Part shown: positions 1-6,194 of the stretch, in pieces
Numbering within the stretch: the stretch's first letter is position 1
Layout: each line of letters begins with the position of its first letter
NCBI GenBank assembly: GCA_937925645.1
Contig: CALAMB010000351.1
Location: 1 to 8,259 of the forward strand
Reading direction: 5' to 3'
DNA from: an uncultured Acidobacteriota bacterium
GTDB taxonomy: Bacteria > Acidobacteriota > JAAYUB01
Length of the DNA: 8,259 bases
Made by a program: the position numbers and the translations under genes
Notes under the pieces: generated by a model
What the model was told of the DNA's origin: nothing
What the model saw: only the letters and a program-made list of their open reading frames with translations
Database searches by the model: none

Positions 1-6
1 GCTTGT

Positions 7-41
7 CCAGGCGCTACCCGGCTACGCCGGGTTGCGCCTGG
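7..41. repeat. Perfect GC-rich hairpin, REP-like
   Basis: Inverted repeat: arm CCAGGCGC, an opposed T, ACCCGGC, a TAC loop, GCCGGGT, an opposed T, then GCGCCTGG. All 15 pairs are Watson-Crick, with one T-T mismatch. It lies about 80 bases past the stop of the SUKH gene on the minus strand, so it could end or protect that transcript. No T-tract follows on either strand, so it is not a typical intrinsic terminator. A dispersed REP-like palindrome is equally likely. Confidence 0.6.
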
Positions 42-119
42 CTATTCTCGTGGCGGTCCGAACGGGCGTGCCGATACACGCACAGGGGGGGATGGAGTGG
101 GAATTCACCATCATGTCGA

Positions 120-569
120 CTAACTCCGGCTCCTCCGGATCACGTAGTCGGCGAAGCTGTCGGCGATGGTCACCGCCTCGGCGCCGGGACCCATCACGAC
201 AACGGGAGATTCCCCATCGGGACGGTGGCTCGCTGTGTCGATGTAGTGGATGCAGTCGCATCCATCGCCCGATACTGCCACATAGGCCGGTGGCAGGCTG
301 CCCCGGGCGGCGCGGCGAAGTCGCAGGGTCAGCCGAACCACGTGGTTCCAGAGCGGCGGACCTGCCGACGTGTCGTCCTCGAACAGGCCGGCCAGGTCTA
401 AGCCGTCGCCGACGGCGGCGCCGCAGCGGGCGAGGAAAAGACGGTAACTGGGTGGAAACCGGACGCCCAGTGCTTCTTCCGCCAGACGGATGTCCGGTTC
501 AGCCGCCGGCCCGGCGATCCGGGAGTTAGCCGGGCATGTGGTAATTGCTAATCGAAGTCTGCGCACCAC
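120..569 (-). CDS. SMI1/KNR4 (SUKH) family immunity-type protein
   Basis: Read from a GTG at 569 this is 149 residues, close to the usual SUKH length. The family signature is visible: AEEALGVRFPPSYRLFLARCG at about residues 30-50, with the helix, LG, PP-Y and FL positions typical of SMI1/KNR4. A later strand stretch is YVAVSGDGCDCIHYID (about 96-111), and the C-terminal helix is IADSFADYVIRR. SUKH proteins are cytoplasmic and commonly neutralise nuclease toxins of polymorphic toxin systems. The start is inferred. GAGGA at 575-579 lies 5 bases before GTG 569 and 8 before a second GTG at 566. An ATG at 701 in the same frame would add 44 Arg/Pro-rich residues with no family resemblance. The gene is third in the minus-strand toxin locus, so it may be a second or orphan immunity gene. 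Family call fairly sure; the partner toxin is unknown. Confidence 0.75.
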   Translation of the reverse strand: MVRRLRLAITTCPANSRIAGPAAEPDIRLAEEALGVRFPPSYRLFLARCGAAVGDGLDLAGLFEDDTSAGPPLWNHVVRLTLRLRRAARGSLPPAYVAVSGDGCDCIHYIDTASHRPDGESPVVVMGPGAEAVTIADSFADYVIRRSRS

Positions 570-652
570 GCGAATCCTCGCATCAATGCCGCGCCAATCT
601 CTTGAGAGGAAGCGTTCGAGGCGATGCGGATCTCCCGCTCTGACACCGGCAT
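548..652 (-). CDS. Possible 34-residue leader or remnant ORF
   Basis: A short ORF starts MPVSEREIRIASN and ends GFAWCADFD. It is preceded by a strong GGGAGGG ribosome site 4 bases before the ATG. Its stop lies inside the proposed start of the SUKH gene in another frame, an arrangement that would allow translational coupling. I recognise no family. It could also be the decayed N-terminus of the SUKH gene after a frameshift, or chance. Confidence 0.25.
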   Translation of the reverse strand: MPVSEREIRIASNASSQEIGAALMRGFAWCADFD

Positions 653-833
653 GAAACCCTCCCGGGCGCCTCCGTTTCGGGTGGGGCGAATTCTCAGGCA
701 TGCCGTCGCGGATCGAATCATCGTTGGCCGCTGCAGTTGCGACGGTGAGATCACGCGCTCGCCTGTGGCGGATTCCTTGGGCGCTCCGGCACCGTCAGCC
801 ATTGGCTAATCCAGCGAATCGAACAGATCCGTG

Positions 834-1556
834 TCATGCCATCTCGATTTCATCCAGTGTCACATCACGAAGCTGTATCTCCAGGATCAGCGCTGCCATT
901 CGTTCATTGACCACGAGATAGGTAGGCAGTTCCACGATCCGCTGGATGGGGATGTTCTCGTTGAATGAGGCTTTGGCGACTACGATCCGGTCGGGAGCCT
1001 GAATGCCCCTCCGGCCGCAGGCCGAACAGGCCGGCGGGCGGTCGGGCAGGCAACGGTCATGCAGTTCCACGCGCGGATGCGCTTCCAGTTCGAGCAGTGA
1101 TTCCATCTCTCGGTTTCGAAACCGCAATCGGGCTTCGACGCCGATCAGCTCCAAACCTCTTTTTCGAAGCTGATCAAAAACACTCAACCGAACCAGGGGT
1201 GTCCAAGGATTCACCCAGGTGAAATCACCGAATTTACCGGACGCTGTGCCAGACAGTGGGCCAAAGCTTGTTCCAGGATTTAAGATGCACTGATCCCCTC
1301 CAATTCGAGACCTTACGGCCTTGACGAGTTCTACAAATTCATCAAGAGATGAAGGGCGAGGCCTCAAAGCGTCTCGAAAATCCGAAAACAAGGAGCAGGG
1401 TATAGACGGATAGATGATTCCCACACTGGACCACGTGCTGCCGCAGACAATACACGACACTCCTGGCAGGCAGCACTCATGAACTGCGTTGATCAGGTAA
1501 TGATTCTGACTTCCCCAACCTTCATCGTCCGGTGCCATGAGAAATGCTTTGTCCAT
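834..1556 (-). CDS. Double-CXXCG motif protein, probable immunity protein
   Basis: This 240-residue soluble protein has two CxxCG motifs, C35-x-x-C38-G39 (CIVCG) and C177-x-x-C180-G181 (CSACG). They are far apart, as in the Myxococcus 'double-CXXCG' paralogous family (TIGR02264/Gmx_para_CXXCG), and the four cysteines probably bind one zinc. No signal peptide or membrane segment is visible. The ATG at 1556 is 2 bases past the stop of the RHS gene. Its ribosome site AAGGA is formed by the last codons of that gene, so translation is almost certainly coupled. In Myxococcus the family occurs near DUF2380-type proteins, which resemble the C-terminus of the upstream RHS protein. From this I infer that it is the cognate immunity protein. 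The GC content is lower than in the RHS body, matching the toxin tip, so the two probably move together. The family call is good; the immunity role is inference from position and family. Confidence 0.75.
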   Translation of the reverse strand: MDKAFLMAPDDEGWGSQNHYLINAVHECCLPGVSCIVCGSTWSSVGIIYPSIPCSLFSDFRDALRPRPSSLDEFVELVKAVRSRIGGDQCILNPGTSFGPLSGTASGKFGDFTWVNPWTPLVRLSVFDQLRKRGLELIGVEARLRFRNREMESLLELEAHPRVELHDRCLPDRPPACSACGRRGIQAPDRIVVAKASFNENIPIQRIVELPTYLVVNERMAALILEIQLRDVTLDEIEMA

Positions 1557-1558
1557 AA

Positions 1559-4465
1559 TTATTTCCTTGGATAGGGTACAACTGGCCCACCAGGTATTCT
1601 AAACTGGTGGATTAACTCACCTGCTTTTTTATAGATGTCTTCTGCTCTGACAATCGGATTCTTTTTGAAAAAATCATCCCAGGCTTTATTCCAAAGGCCG
1701 CCGCGTGGAGCTCCTCTGTGGATATCGATATGGAGATCTTTGGGTAATTGCAATGTGAATTTATCTACATCAACTCCTGCTTGTGCAAATTTTTCCGCAA
1801 GATCAGCACGTTGAGGGAAGATATGATGAAATGGATTTCTCGGAAGCGATTTTCCAGCCGGAAGCATCCTTGCCGGATCGGTGATCGGTTCAACAGCCTC
1901 CGCTCCCTTGTGTTGTGCTGTACCAGGACTCCAACCCGAATTTGTTTCACTTAACGGTGACTGGCTGCGGAGGATCCTCCCGATCTTTTCGATCAAATTT
2001 CCCTCGCCCGGGAGGGCGCGGGCGGCCTGGATCAGCTCCACGGTGATTCTGCCGGCGCGGTAGGCGCCCAGACCCAGCGAGGCCCAGCCGGCGGTGTCGG
2101 CGGCCAGGCCCGCCGCCCCGGCCGCGGCGGTGAACTCGGGCGCCATGCCGGCCTGGCCCACATAGGACGCCTGGCGCTGGATGCCGCCGATGGGCCCCGG
2201 GCCGGTGGCCACCCGGTCGGCGGTCAGCTCGGTGAGGGCGGCGGAGAAATCGTGCGCGTCGGAGAACAGCTCGCTCACGTCCACCACGGGCCCGCCCTCG
2301 CGCATCGCCTGGAACAGCCGCGCCTTCAGGTCCGTGATGGACCGGGCGTAGCCGCCGGTCGCGGCGGTGAACTCGCGCCAGATTTTCTCCCAGCGGGGGT
2401 TGCCTGCGGCGTCGTAGTCGTCCGCGCCCAGGCTCAGGGTGGCCAGGTAGCGCGATTGCTTGTCCCGGATTTTCTCCCCGACGACTTGGTACTGCTCGGC
2501 CGCGCCGTGCGCCGGATCGCCGTAGATCCGCCGCAGGTCGTAGTGGACGGCCGCCTCGGCCAGGCTCAGCTCCGCCGGGACGCCCCACTGCGAGGGCGGA
2601 GCGGGGCGCTTGCCGGCCAGTGCTGCCCGGTCGGTGTAGTTGACCGTCATCCGGCCGGTGGGGTCGATGTACCGGAGCGGATCGCCGTAGGCGTAGAGGA
2701 AGCGGTGGAGGCTGGGGGGGGTGGCGGGGTCGCCGAGGTACGGGTCCGCCGACAGGAAGCGGCCCGCCTCGGGGTCGTAGAACCGCGCCTGGAAGTGGTA
2801 CAGCCCGGTGGCGGGGTCGAACGCGTGGCCGGTGTAGGTGATCCGGTTGAGGTCGGGGGCGGCAGCGCCGGCGGCGGTGGTGAAGGCGCCCTGCAGGCAG
2901 GCCTGGTACGTGGCCCAGCAGTAGAGGCCGTTGGCGTCGAGGTCGGGGTCCACCACCCAGGTCCAGCCGGCGGGGACGTCGGCGGCCGGCACGTCCAGCT
3001 CGCGGTAGTTGCCCCAGGCGTCGTAGAGGTACGCCTCGGCCACGGCGCCGTCGGCGGCAGTGAGGTTGACGGTGGAGCCCAGGGCGTCGAGGTGGTAGAA
3101 GTAGACGCCCGTGGGGGACGGGAGCGGGGAGACGGGAGACGCGAGACGGGAAGCGGGAGATGGGAGCGGGGAGACAGGAGATGGGAGATGGGAGCCGGTG
3201 GAAACCGGGGGCGTGCAGGCGGGAGAAGAGCCGGGCGTCGGGTACGCTGGGGCGGCGCTCCGGGGGGATGAGCCGGAGCAGGAGGCGAAGCGGTCCGCCT
3301 CGGTGATGATGCGGGGCGACGCGGGATCGGGGAGCGTCGGATGGGCGGCGGACGTGTTCGGACCTGCGCCTGGAACGCCGGCGCGGGCGGGCGGTCCGGT
3401 GGGTGAAGGCCATCCGGCCGCGGCCGTCCCCCGCTCGAAGCCCGCCGGCGAGGGCGACGGTGCGCCGGTGCCGGGGGGCGCGTACGCCTCCATGGTCAGG
3501 AGGCCGTCGCCGTAAACGTACTGGCGGGCGCGGTAGGGGGTGCGGCCGTCGGCTTCGAAGCCGTACTCGGCGAGCACCGCGTCGCCGTCGTAGACGTAGA
3601 GGCGGCTCTCCGCCGGGACGGCGTCGCCGCCCAGGGCGACGAAGCGGCTGTGGGCGGCCACGCGGCGGCCGCGGTAGTCGTAGCGGAACTCGGCCAGGAG
3701 CTCCTCGACGGGCGCGCCGTCCGGGCCGGGGGTGGCCTGGCGCACCCGGCGGAGCCGCCCGGCGGCGTCCCAGTCGAAGAGGAGGCGGTGGCTCTCCGTG
3801 CCGGGGACGATCTCGCCGTCGGGGCCCATGACGCCGGTGATGCGGGCCACGGTGTCGCCGGCGGCGTTGGCCAGGTAGCGGACGCTCCGCTCGGGCGCCA
3901 GCGCGTCGATCACCGCCGCCAGGCGGTTCCGGTTGTCGATGACGAAGCGGCGGTCCTTGAGGGTGCGGCGCACCGCGCCGTCGGGGGCGTGCTCGCGGGC
4001 GGTCTCGCCGAGCCGGTTGCCCGCCGCGTCGCAGGCGTACTCCACCCGCCGGTACGGGGCGCCGGGGTCGGCGGGCCGATACTCCGCCCAGGCCAGCCGG
4101 CCGAGGTTGTCGTGGCCGTAGCGGGTGACGGCGGGGGCGGCGGCCCAGAGCGGGTCGGCGGCGCGGCGGGCCGGCGTGGCGTTCCACTCGCGCATCTCGA
4201 CGCGGCAGCCGTCGGCGTCGTAGTCGTACTCGTAGCGGCTGACCAGCGCGCCGTCGGCGGCGCGGGTGTCGACGCTCCGCAGCCGGCCGTTGTCGAAGTA
4301 GTCGAAGGCGGAGACCACCCCGTTGGCGTGGCGGATCGTCCGGGTCAGACCGTCGGGGTAGTATTCATACTCCGCGACGGCGTCGCCGGGCGGCGCCTGG
4401 GCCCAGCCGCTCCACGCGAGCGCGGACAGAAATAGAAGGAAGCAGAGAAAACGACCTCTCCCCAT
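1559..4465 (-). CDS. Secreted RHS/YD-repeat polymorphic toxin with DUF2380-like nuclease tip
   Basis: This 968-residue protein begins with a signal peptide (hydrophobic FLCFLLFLSALAWSGWAQA, cut near residue 24), so it is probably exported by Sec. Residues about 30-330 carry YD repeats (YEYYPDGLTRT, YGHDNLGRL, FDWDAAGRLRR, FRYDYRGRRV). A Pro/Ser linker (about 332-453) follows, then the RHS core domain (about 454-605) with YHFQARFYDPEAGRFLSADP at 556-575 and YIDPTGR at its end. This motif resembles the DPxG site where RHS toxins are cut. Residues about 606-835 form a pre-toxin region with an Ala/Gly-rich stretch near 773-805. The tip (about 877-968) has HHIFPQ (H880, H881) and LHIDIH (H912, H916), then WNKAWDDFFKKNP and PGGPVVPY. 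It resembles DUF2380/TIGR02269, which I take to be an HNH/EndoVII-like nuclease. RHS shells enclose such tips until delivery. At 968 residues it is a short RHS protein and no delivery domain is seen. The ATG at 4465 has GGAGG at 4473-4477. GC falls near the tip, suggesting tip exchange. Confidence 0.9.
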   Translation of the reverse strand: MGRGRFLCFLLFLSALAWSGWAQAPPGDAVAEYEYYPDGLTRTIRHANGVVSAFDYFDNGRLRSVDTRAADGALVSRYEYDYDADGCRVEMREWNATPARRAADPLWAAAPAVTRYGHDNLGRLAWAEYRPADPGAPYRRVEYACDAAGNRLGETAREHAPDGAVRRTLKDRRFVIDNRNRLAAVIDALAPERSVRYLANAAGDTVARITGVMGPDGEIVPGTESHRLLFDWDAAGRLRRVRQATPGPDGAPVEELLAEFRYDYRGRRVAAHSRFVALGGDAVPAESRLYVYDGDAVLAEYGFEADGRTPYRARQYVYGDGLLTMEAYAPPGTGAPSPSPAGFERGTAAAGWPSPTGPPARAGVPGAGPNTSAAHPTLPDPASPRIITEADRFASCSGSSPRSAAPAYPTPGSSPACTPPVSTGSHLPSPVSPLPSPASRLASPVSPLPSPTGVYFYHLDALGSTVNLTAADGAVAEAYLYDAWGNYRELDVPAADVPAGWTWVVDPDLDANGLYCWATYQACLQGAFTTAAGAAAPDLNRITYTGHAFDPATGLYHFQARFYDPEAGRFLSADPYLGDPATPPSLHRFLYAYGDPLRYIDPTGRMTVNYTDRAALAGKRPAPPSQWGVPAELSLAEAAVHYDLRRIYGDPAHGAAEQYQVVGEKIRDKQSRYLATLSLGADDYDAAGNPRWEKIWREFTAATGGYARSITDLKARLFQAMREGGPVVDVSELFSDAHDFSAALTELTADRVATGPGPIGGIQRQASYVGQAGMAPEFTAAAGAAGLAADTAGWASLGLGAYRAGRITVELIQAARALPGEGNLIEKIGRILRSQSPLSETNSGWSPGTAQHKGAEAVEPITDPARMLPAGKSLPRNPFHHIFPQRADLAEKFAQAGVDVDKFTLQLPKDLHIDIHRGAPRGGLWNKAWDDFFKKNPIVRAEDIYKKAGELIHQFRIPGGPVVPYPRK
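1564..1568 (-). promoter_or_regulatory. Ribosome site inside the toxin's last codons
   Basis: The minus strand reads CCAAGGAAATAATTATG: the toxin's Pro-Arg-Lys-stop codons supply AAGGA, 7 bases before the immunity start. This supports the ATG at 1556 and suggests coupling, so toxin synthesis would be accompanied by immunity synthesis. Confidence 0.7.
3107..3196 (-). repeat. In-frame heptanucleotide repeat coding SPVSPLP heptads
   Basis: On the plus strand this stretch is a degenerate tandem of GGGAGAC/GGGAGAT words with 7-base period. On the coding strand it gives SPVSPLP, SPASRLA, SPVSPLP and SPTG (residues 429-453), because three 7-base units equal seven codons. It sits in the linker between the YD repeats and the core domain, where extra length should be tolerated. 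Confidence 0.8.
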
Positions 4466-4499
4466 GGGGTACCCTCCGCCTCAGGTGACCGTTGGGCGG

Positions 4500-4529
4500 A
4501 CGATAGCACAGCCGGGGGCCCCGCGCCAA
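4500..4529 (-). promoter_or_regulatory. Candidate sigma70-type promoter of the toxin locus
   Basis: On the minus strand TTGGCG (4524-4529) is followed, after 18 bases, by TATCGT (4500-4505) with an extended-minus-10 TGC just before it. Each hexamer matches the consensus at 4 of 6 positions. Transcription would begin near 4493, about 30 bases before the RHS start. No other promoter-like pair stands out nearby, but the match is modest. Confidence 0.35.
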
Positions 4530-4560
4530 GGGGGATCTTAGCGCTGGGAGTGTGCCAACG

Positions 4561-4739
4561 AGGGAGCGAACTGGCGAGGCGGCGGGGGAGAGTTCACCGC
4601 GGAGGAGCGGAGGCGCGGAGGGGGAATCGGCTCGCGATGGCGCCAAGACGCCAAGCGGTTCTTTTTTGTCAATGGAATGGCGAGGGGGCAACCCGGCGGG
4701 GGAGATTCACCGCAGAGGTCGCAGAGGGCGCGGAGGATC
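4561..4739 (+). repeat. Composite intergenic repeat, cluster 1
   Basis: One full unit plus a partial one. The unit runs: AGGG-GAAC-GGCGA lead; TTCACCGCGGAGG-type module built from GCGGAGG/GCAGAGG words; GGGGGAATCGGCTCGCGA; GGCGCCAAGACGCCAAGCG; TTCTTTTTTGTCAATGGAATGGCGAGG. A second TTCACCGCAGAGG module starts at 4706. From 4615 to about 4686 it is almost identical to 5881-5950. No reading frame is conserved between copies. Confidence 0.85.
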
Positions 4740-4827
4740 CATTTGTCATTGATCATCGGACAATTGTCATTGTCCATTTCAGATTATTGGCTATCGGTGA
4801 TTGCTTATATTTTATTGGCTATTTGGG
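4740..4827. repeat. Degenerate 7-base tandem words (CATTGNT, ATTGGCT)
   Basis: Six consecutive 7-base words begin at 4740 (CATTTGT, CATTGAT, CATCGGA, CAATTGT, CATTGTC, CATTTCA). After a 4-base slip, six more begin at 4786 (ATTGGCT, ATCGGTG, ATTGCTT, ATATTTT, ATTGGCT, ATTTGGG). The stretch is AT-rich against its surroundings and does not code. A related run occurs at 6261-6302. Confidence 0.7.
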
Positions 4828-4841
4828 GGCGAGGTGGAAGT

Positions 4842-4873
4842 CGGTGAATGGGTGAATCGGTGAGTCGATGAAT
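4842..4873. repeat. 8-base tandem words (CGGTGAAT)
   Basis: Four units: CGGTGAAT, GGGTGAAT, CGGTGAGT and CGATGAAT. Non-coding. Confidence 0.65.
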
Positions 4874-4924
4874 TGAAGGTGTGACGACAGATCGCGAATC
4901 GAGTTCAGAACATTAAAATAACTC

Positions 4925-4952
4925 AGTGTCCTCTGCGTCCTCTGTGGTAAAT
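4925..4952 (-). repeat. Inverted TTCACCGCAGAGG-type module
   Basis: The plus strand reads AGTGTCCTCTGCGTCCTCTG then TGGTAAAT. Its reverse complement, TTTACCACAGAGGACGCAGA and onward, is the same module as in the composite repeats but in opposite orientation. Confidence 0.75.
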
Positions 4953-4964
4953 CGAGGCCGCCCG

Positions 4965-4985
4965 AAATCCGATGTCCGACGTCCG
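4965..4985. repeat. 7-base words TCCGANN, copy 1
   Basis: The words TCCGATG, TCCGACG and TCCG follow one another. A longer version of the same family lies at 6165-6189. Confidence 0.65.
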
Positions 4986-5017
4986 CATGGCGGGAACGAG
5001 CCTCGAATCTCGAGTCT

Positions 5018-5062
5018 CGATTACGATCACGATTACGATGACGATTACGAATTACGAGCACG
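5018..5062. repeat. 6-base words CGATNA
   Basis: Units CGATTA, CGATCA, CGATTA, CGATGA, CGATTA, CGAATTA and CGAGCA run in tandem. One frame would read as Asp/Tyr repeats, but no gene is supported here. Confidence 0.7.
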
Positions 5063-5065
5063 ACC

Positions 5066-5086
5066 CATCAACGATCAGCCATCAAA
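5066..5086. repeat. 7-base words CATCAAC, copy 1
   Basis: Three units: CATCAAC, GATCAGC and CATCAAA. The same family occurs at 5141-5161 and, inverted, at 6124-6151. Confidence 0.65.
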
Positions 5087-5088
5087 AG

Positions 5089-5121
5089 TCTCTGTGTCCT
5101 CCGCGTTCTCTGTGGTGAATT
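5089..5121 (-). repeat. Second inverted TTCACCGCAGAGG-type module
   Basis: The plus strand reads GTCTCTGTGTCCTCCGCG then TTCTCTGTGGTGAATTT. The reverse complement begins AAATTCACCACAGAG, matching the composite-repeat module in opposite orientation. Confidence 0.75.
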
Positions 5122-5140
5122 TGACTTCGGCCCCAGGTCC

Positions 5141-5161
5141 CATCAACCATCAACCATCAAC
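5141..5161. repeat. 7-base words CATCAAC, copy 2
   Basis: Three perfect tandem copies of CATCAAC. Confidence 0.8.
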
Positions 5162-5189
5162 GGTTCCCGAACCTTCAAACCTGTCATCC

Positions 5190-5459
5190 TGAGACAACTC
5201 CTTGCCGGATTATGACTGAACCGTCCGGGGGAAAAGTTGTTTTCCGTTCCGCGCCACAGAACGATCCGGATGTACAGTGGCCGTCGCCTGAGAGACGAGG
5301 GCCGCCTGAGGGCGCGCGGGATACGGCGCCCCACCGGGCGGCACCGCAGACAGCGCCGCGGGCTGCCGCTCAGGGGCCGGTCTCGAGTTTGAAGTGACAC
5401 GCGCGCAGGGAACGGGGCCGGCGGCAAGGGGGGAGTGGCAGCCTGTTTTTTGAATTTTT
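5190..5459. other. Stretch with no recognisable gene
   Basis: It holds a small perfect inverted repeat (GGAAAA, GTTG loop, TTTTCC, 5230-5245). It also holds a 61-codon plus-strand frame (5212-5397) whose Pro/Arg/Ala-rich product resembles nothing I know and which has no clear ribosome site. I see no RNA gene. The base order just before 5470 becomes T-rich ahead of the next gene. Confidence 0.5.
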
Positions 5460-5469
5460 GAGGTGGACG

Positions 5470-5814
5470 ATGCGTCGCACAAACAGAGACGGTGTGGTGA
5501 AAGAAGAATCACTGCCGGCAGCGGAAGAGCTGAGCGTGGAAAAGACAGGGACAGGGGAAGCGGAAGACCTGGATCTGGACTGGATCACCCTGGACAACGG
5601 CTGGCAGCTGGTGATCTGGGACGAAGAGGCCTGGGCGGAGACGGGGTTCACGCCCGCCGGTCTGGGCCGGGTCATCGACGCGCTGCAGGCGGCCTCCGCC
5701 GCCGGGCCGGACGGTTCCACGATCCTGTCGCAGGGGGAGATGGAAGACACGCTTCAATTGCGAAAGGATCGCCTGGCACCAGATCATGCGTTTGAATCCC
5801 ATGATCGGAATTGA
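5470..5814 (+). CDS. Acidic hypothetical protein, 114 residues
   Basis: I do not recognise a family. The N-terminal 37 residues are polar and acidic (KEESLPAAEELSVEK, EAEDLDLD). A more ordered part follows with three Trp in WITLDNGWQLVIWDEEAWAE (38-57) and a likely helix in GLGRVIDALQAAS (64-76). There is no signal peptide or membrane segment, so it is probably cytoplasmic. The ATG at 5470 has GAGGT at 5460-5464, 5 bases upstream; a TTG at 5458 in frame is less likely. GC-rich third positions look like real coding. The last 20 residues (LQLRKDRLAPDHAFESHDRN) lose that character, so the end may be altered where the gene meets the repeat cluster that begins about 35 bases later. It stands alone on the plus strand among repeats. 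Function unknown. Confidence 0.6.
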   Translation: MRRTNRDGVVKEESLPAAEELSVEKTGTGEAEDLDLDWITLDNGWQLVIWDEEAWAETGFTPAGLGRVIDALQAASAAGPDGSTILSQGEMEDTLQLRKDRLAPDHAFESHDRN

Positions 5815-5848
5815 CAGTTTGCTGCTCATCCAATAGCCCGACCGCCGG

Positions 5849-6056
5849 CGGGGGAATTCACCACAGAGTACGCAGAGGGCGCGGAGGGGGAATCGGCTCG
5901 CGAAGGCGCCAAGACGCCAAGCGGTTCTTTTTGTCAATGGAATGGCGAGAGGGCGAATCGGAGAAGGAGATTCACCGCGGAGGCGCGGAGGGGGAATCGG
6001 CTCGCGAAGGCGCCAAGACGCCAAGCGATACTTTTTGTCAATGGAAAGCCGAGGAG
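5849..6056 (+). repeat. Composite intergenic repeat, cluster 2 (two tandem units)
   Basis: Two units start their GCGGAGGGGGAATCGG segment at 5881 and 5985, a 104-base period. The first 43 bases of each segment are identical. They then differ as GTTC versus ATAC, match again through TTTTTGTCAATGGA, and diverge. Each is led by a TTCACC-GCGGAGG/ACAGAG module. The clusters at 4561 and 6195 share the same pieces in the same orientation. Confidence 0.85.
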
Positions 6057-6077
6057 CGGATTGGCGGCGACAGTGGC

Positions 6078-6117
6078 TCAGGCGTCCCGCCTGATGTGGT
6101 TCAGGCGTCCCGCCTGA
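6078..6117. repeat. Two identical 17-base palindromes
   Basis: TCAGGCGTCCCGCCTGA occurs at 6078-6094 and again at 6101-6117, separated by 6 bases. Each copy is a perfect inverted repeat with 7-base arms around TCC, so each strand can form a small hairpin. No T-tract follows. Confidence 0.85.
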
Positions 6118-6123
6118 TGAAGA

Positions 6124-6151
6124 GTTGATGGTTGATGGTTGATCGTTGAAG
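6124..6151. repeat. 7-base words GTTGATG (inverse of CATCAAC)
   Basis: Four units: GTTGATG, GTTGATG, GTTGATC and GTTGAAG. This is the reverse complement of the family at 5066 and 5141. Confidence 0.8.
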
Positions 6152-6164
6152 GCGAGACTCGATA

Positions 6165-6189
6165 TCCGATTTCCGAAGTCCGACGTCCG
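6165..6189. repeat. 7-base words TCCGANN, copy 2
   Basis: Units TCCGATT, TCCGAAG, TCCGACG and TCCG run in tandem, the same family as 4965-4985. Confidence 0.7.
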
Positions 6190-6194
6190 TTAGT

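Noticed and set aside
32..529. Plus-strand frames opposite the SUKH gene
   Set aside because: Arg/Pro-rich shadows; the minus strand carries the SUKH motif.
2252..3271. 339-codon plus-strand frame opposite the RHS gene
   Set aside because: Antisense shadow rich in Gly/Val/Arg; the RHS frame on the other strand has clear domains.
1947..4187. Long 746-codon minus-strand frame inside the RHS gene
   Set aside because: It is an Arg/Pro-rich shadow of the RHS coding frame caused by high GC; it has no domain similarity.
3650..4435. 261-codon plus-strand frame opposite the YD repeats
   Set aside because: Antisense shadow in GC-rich DNA; no recognisable protein features.
5018..5161. Tandem words considered as a CRISPR array
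   Set aside because: Units are 6-7 bases with no spacers of uniform length and no cas genes.
4926..5192. Plus-strand frame with Asp/Tyr repeats
   Set aside because: It only translates the CGATNA repeat and inverted modules; no ribosome site or coding signal.
5212..5397. 61-codon plus-strand ORF
   Set aside because: Pro/Arg/Ala-rich, no clear ribosome site, no family resemblance.
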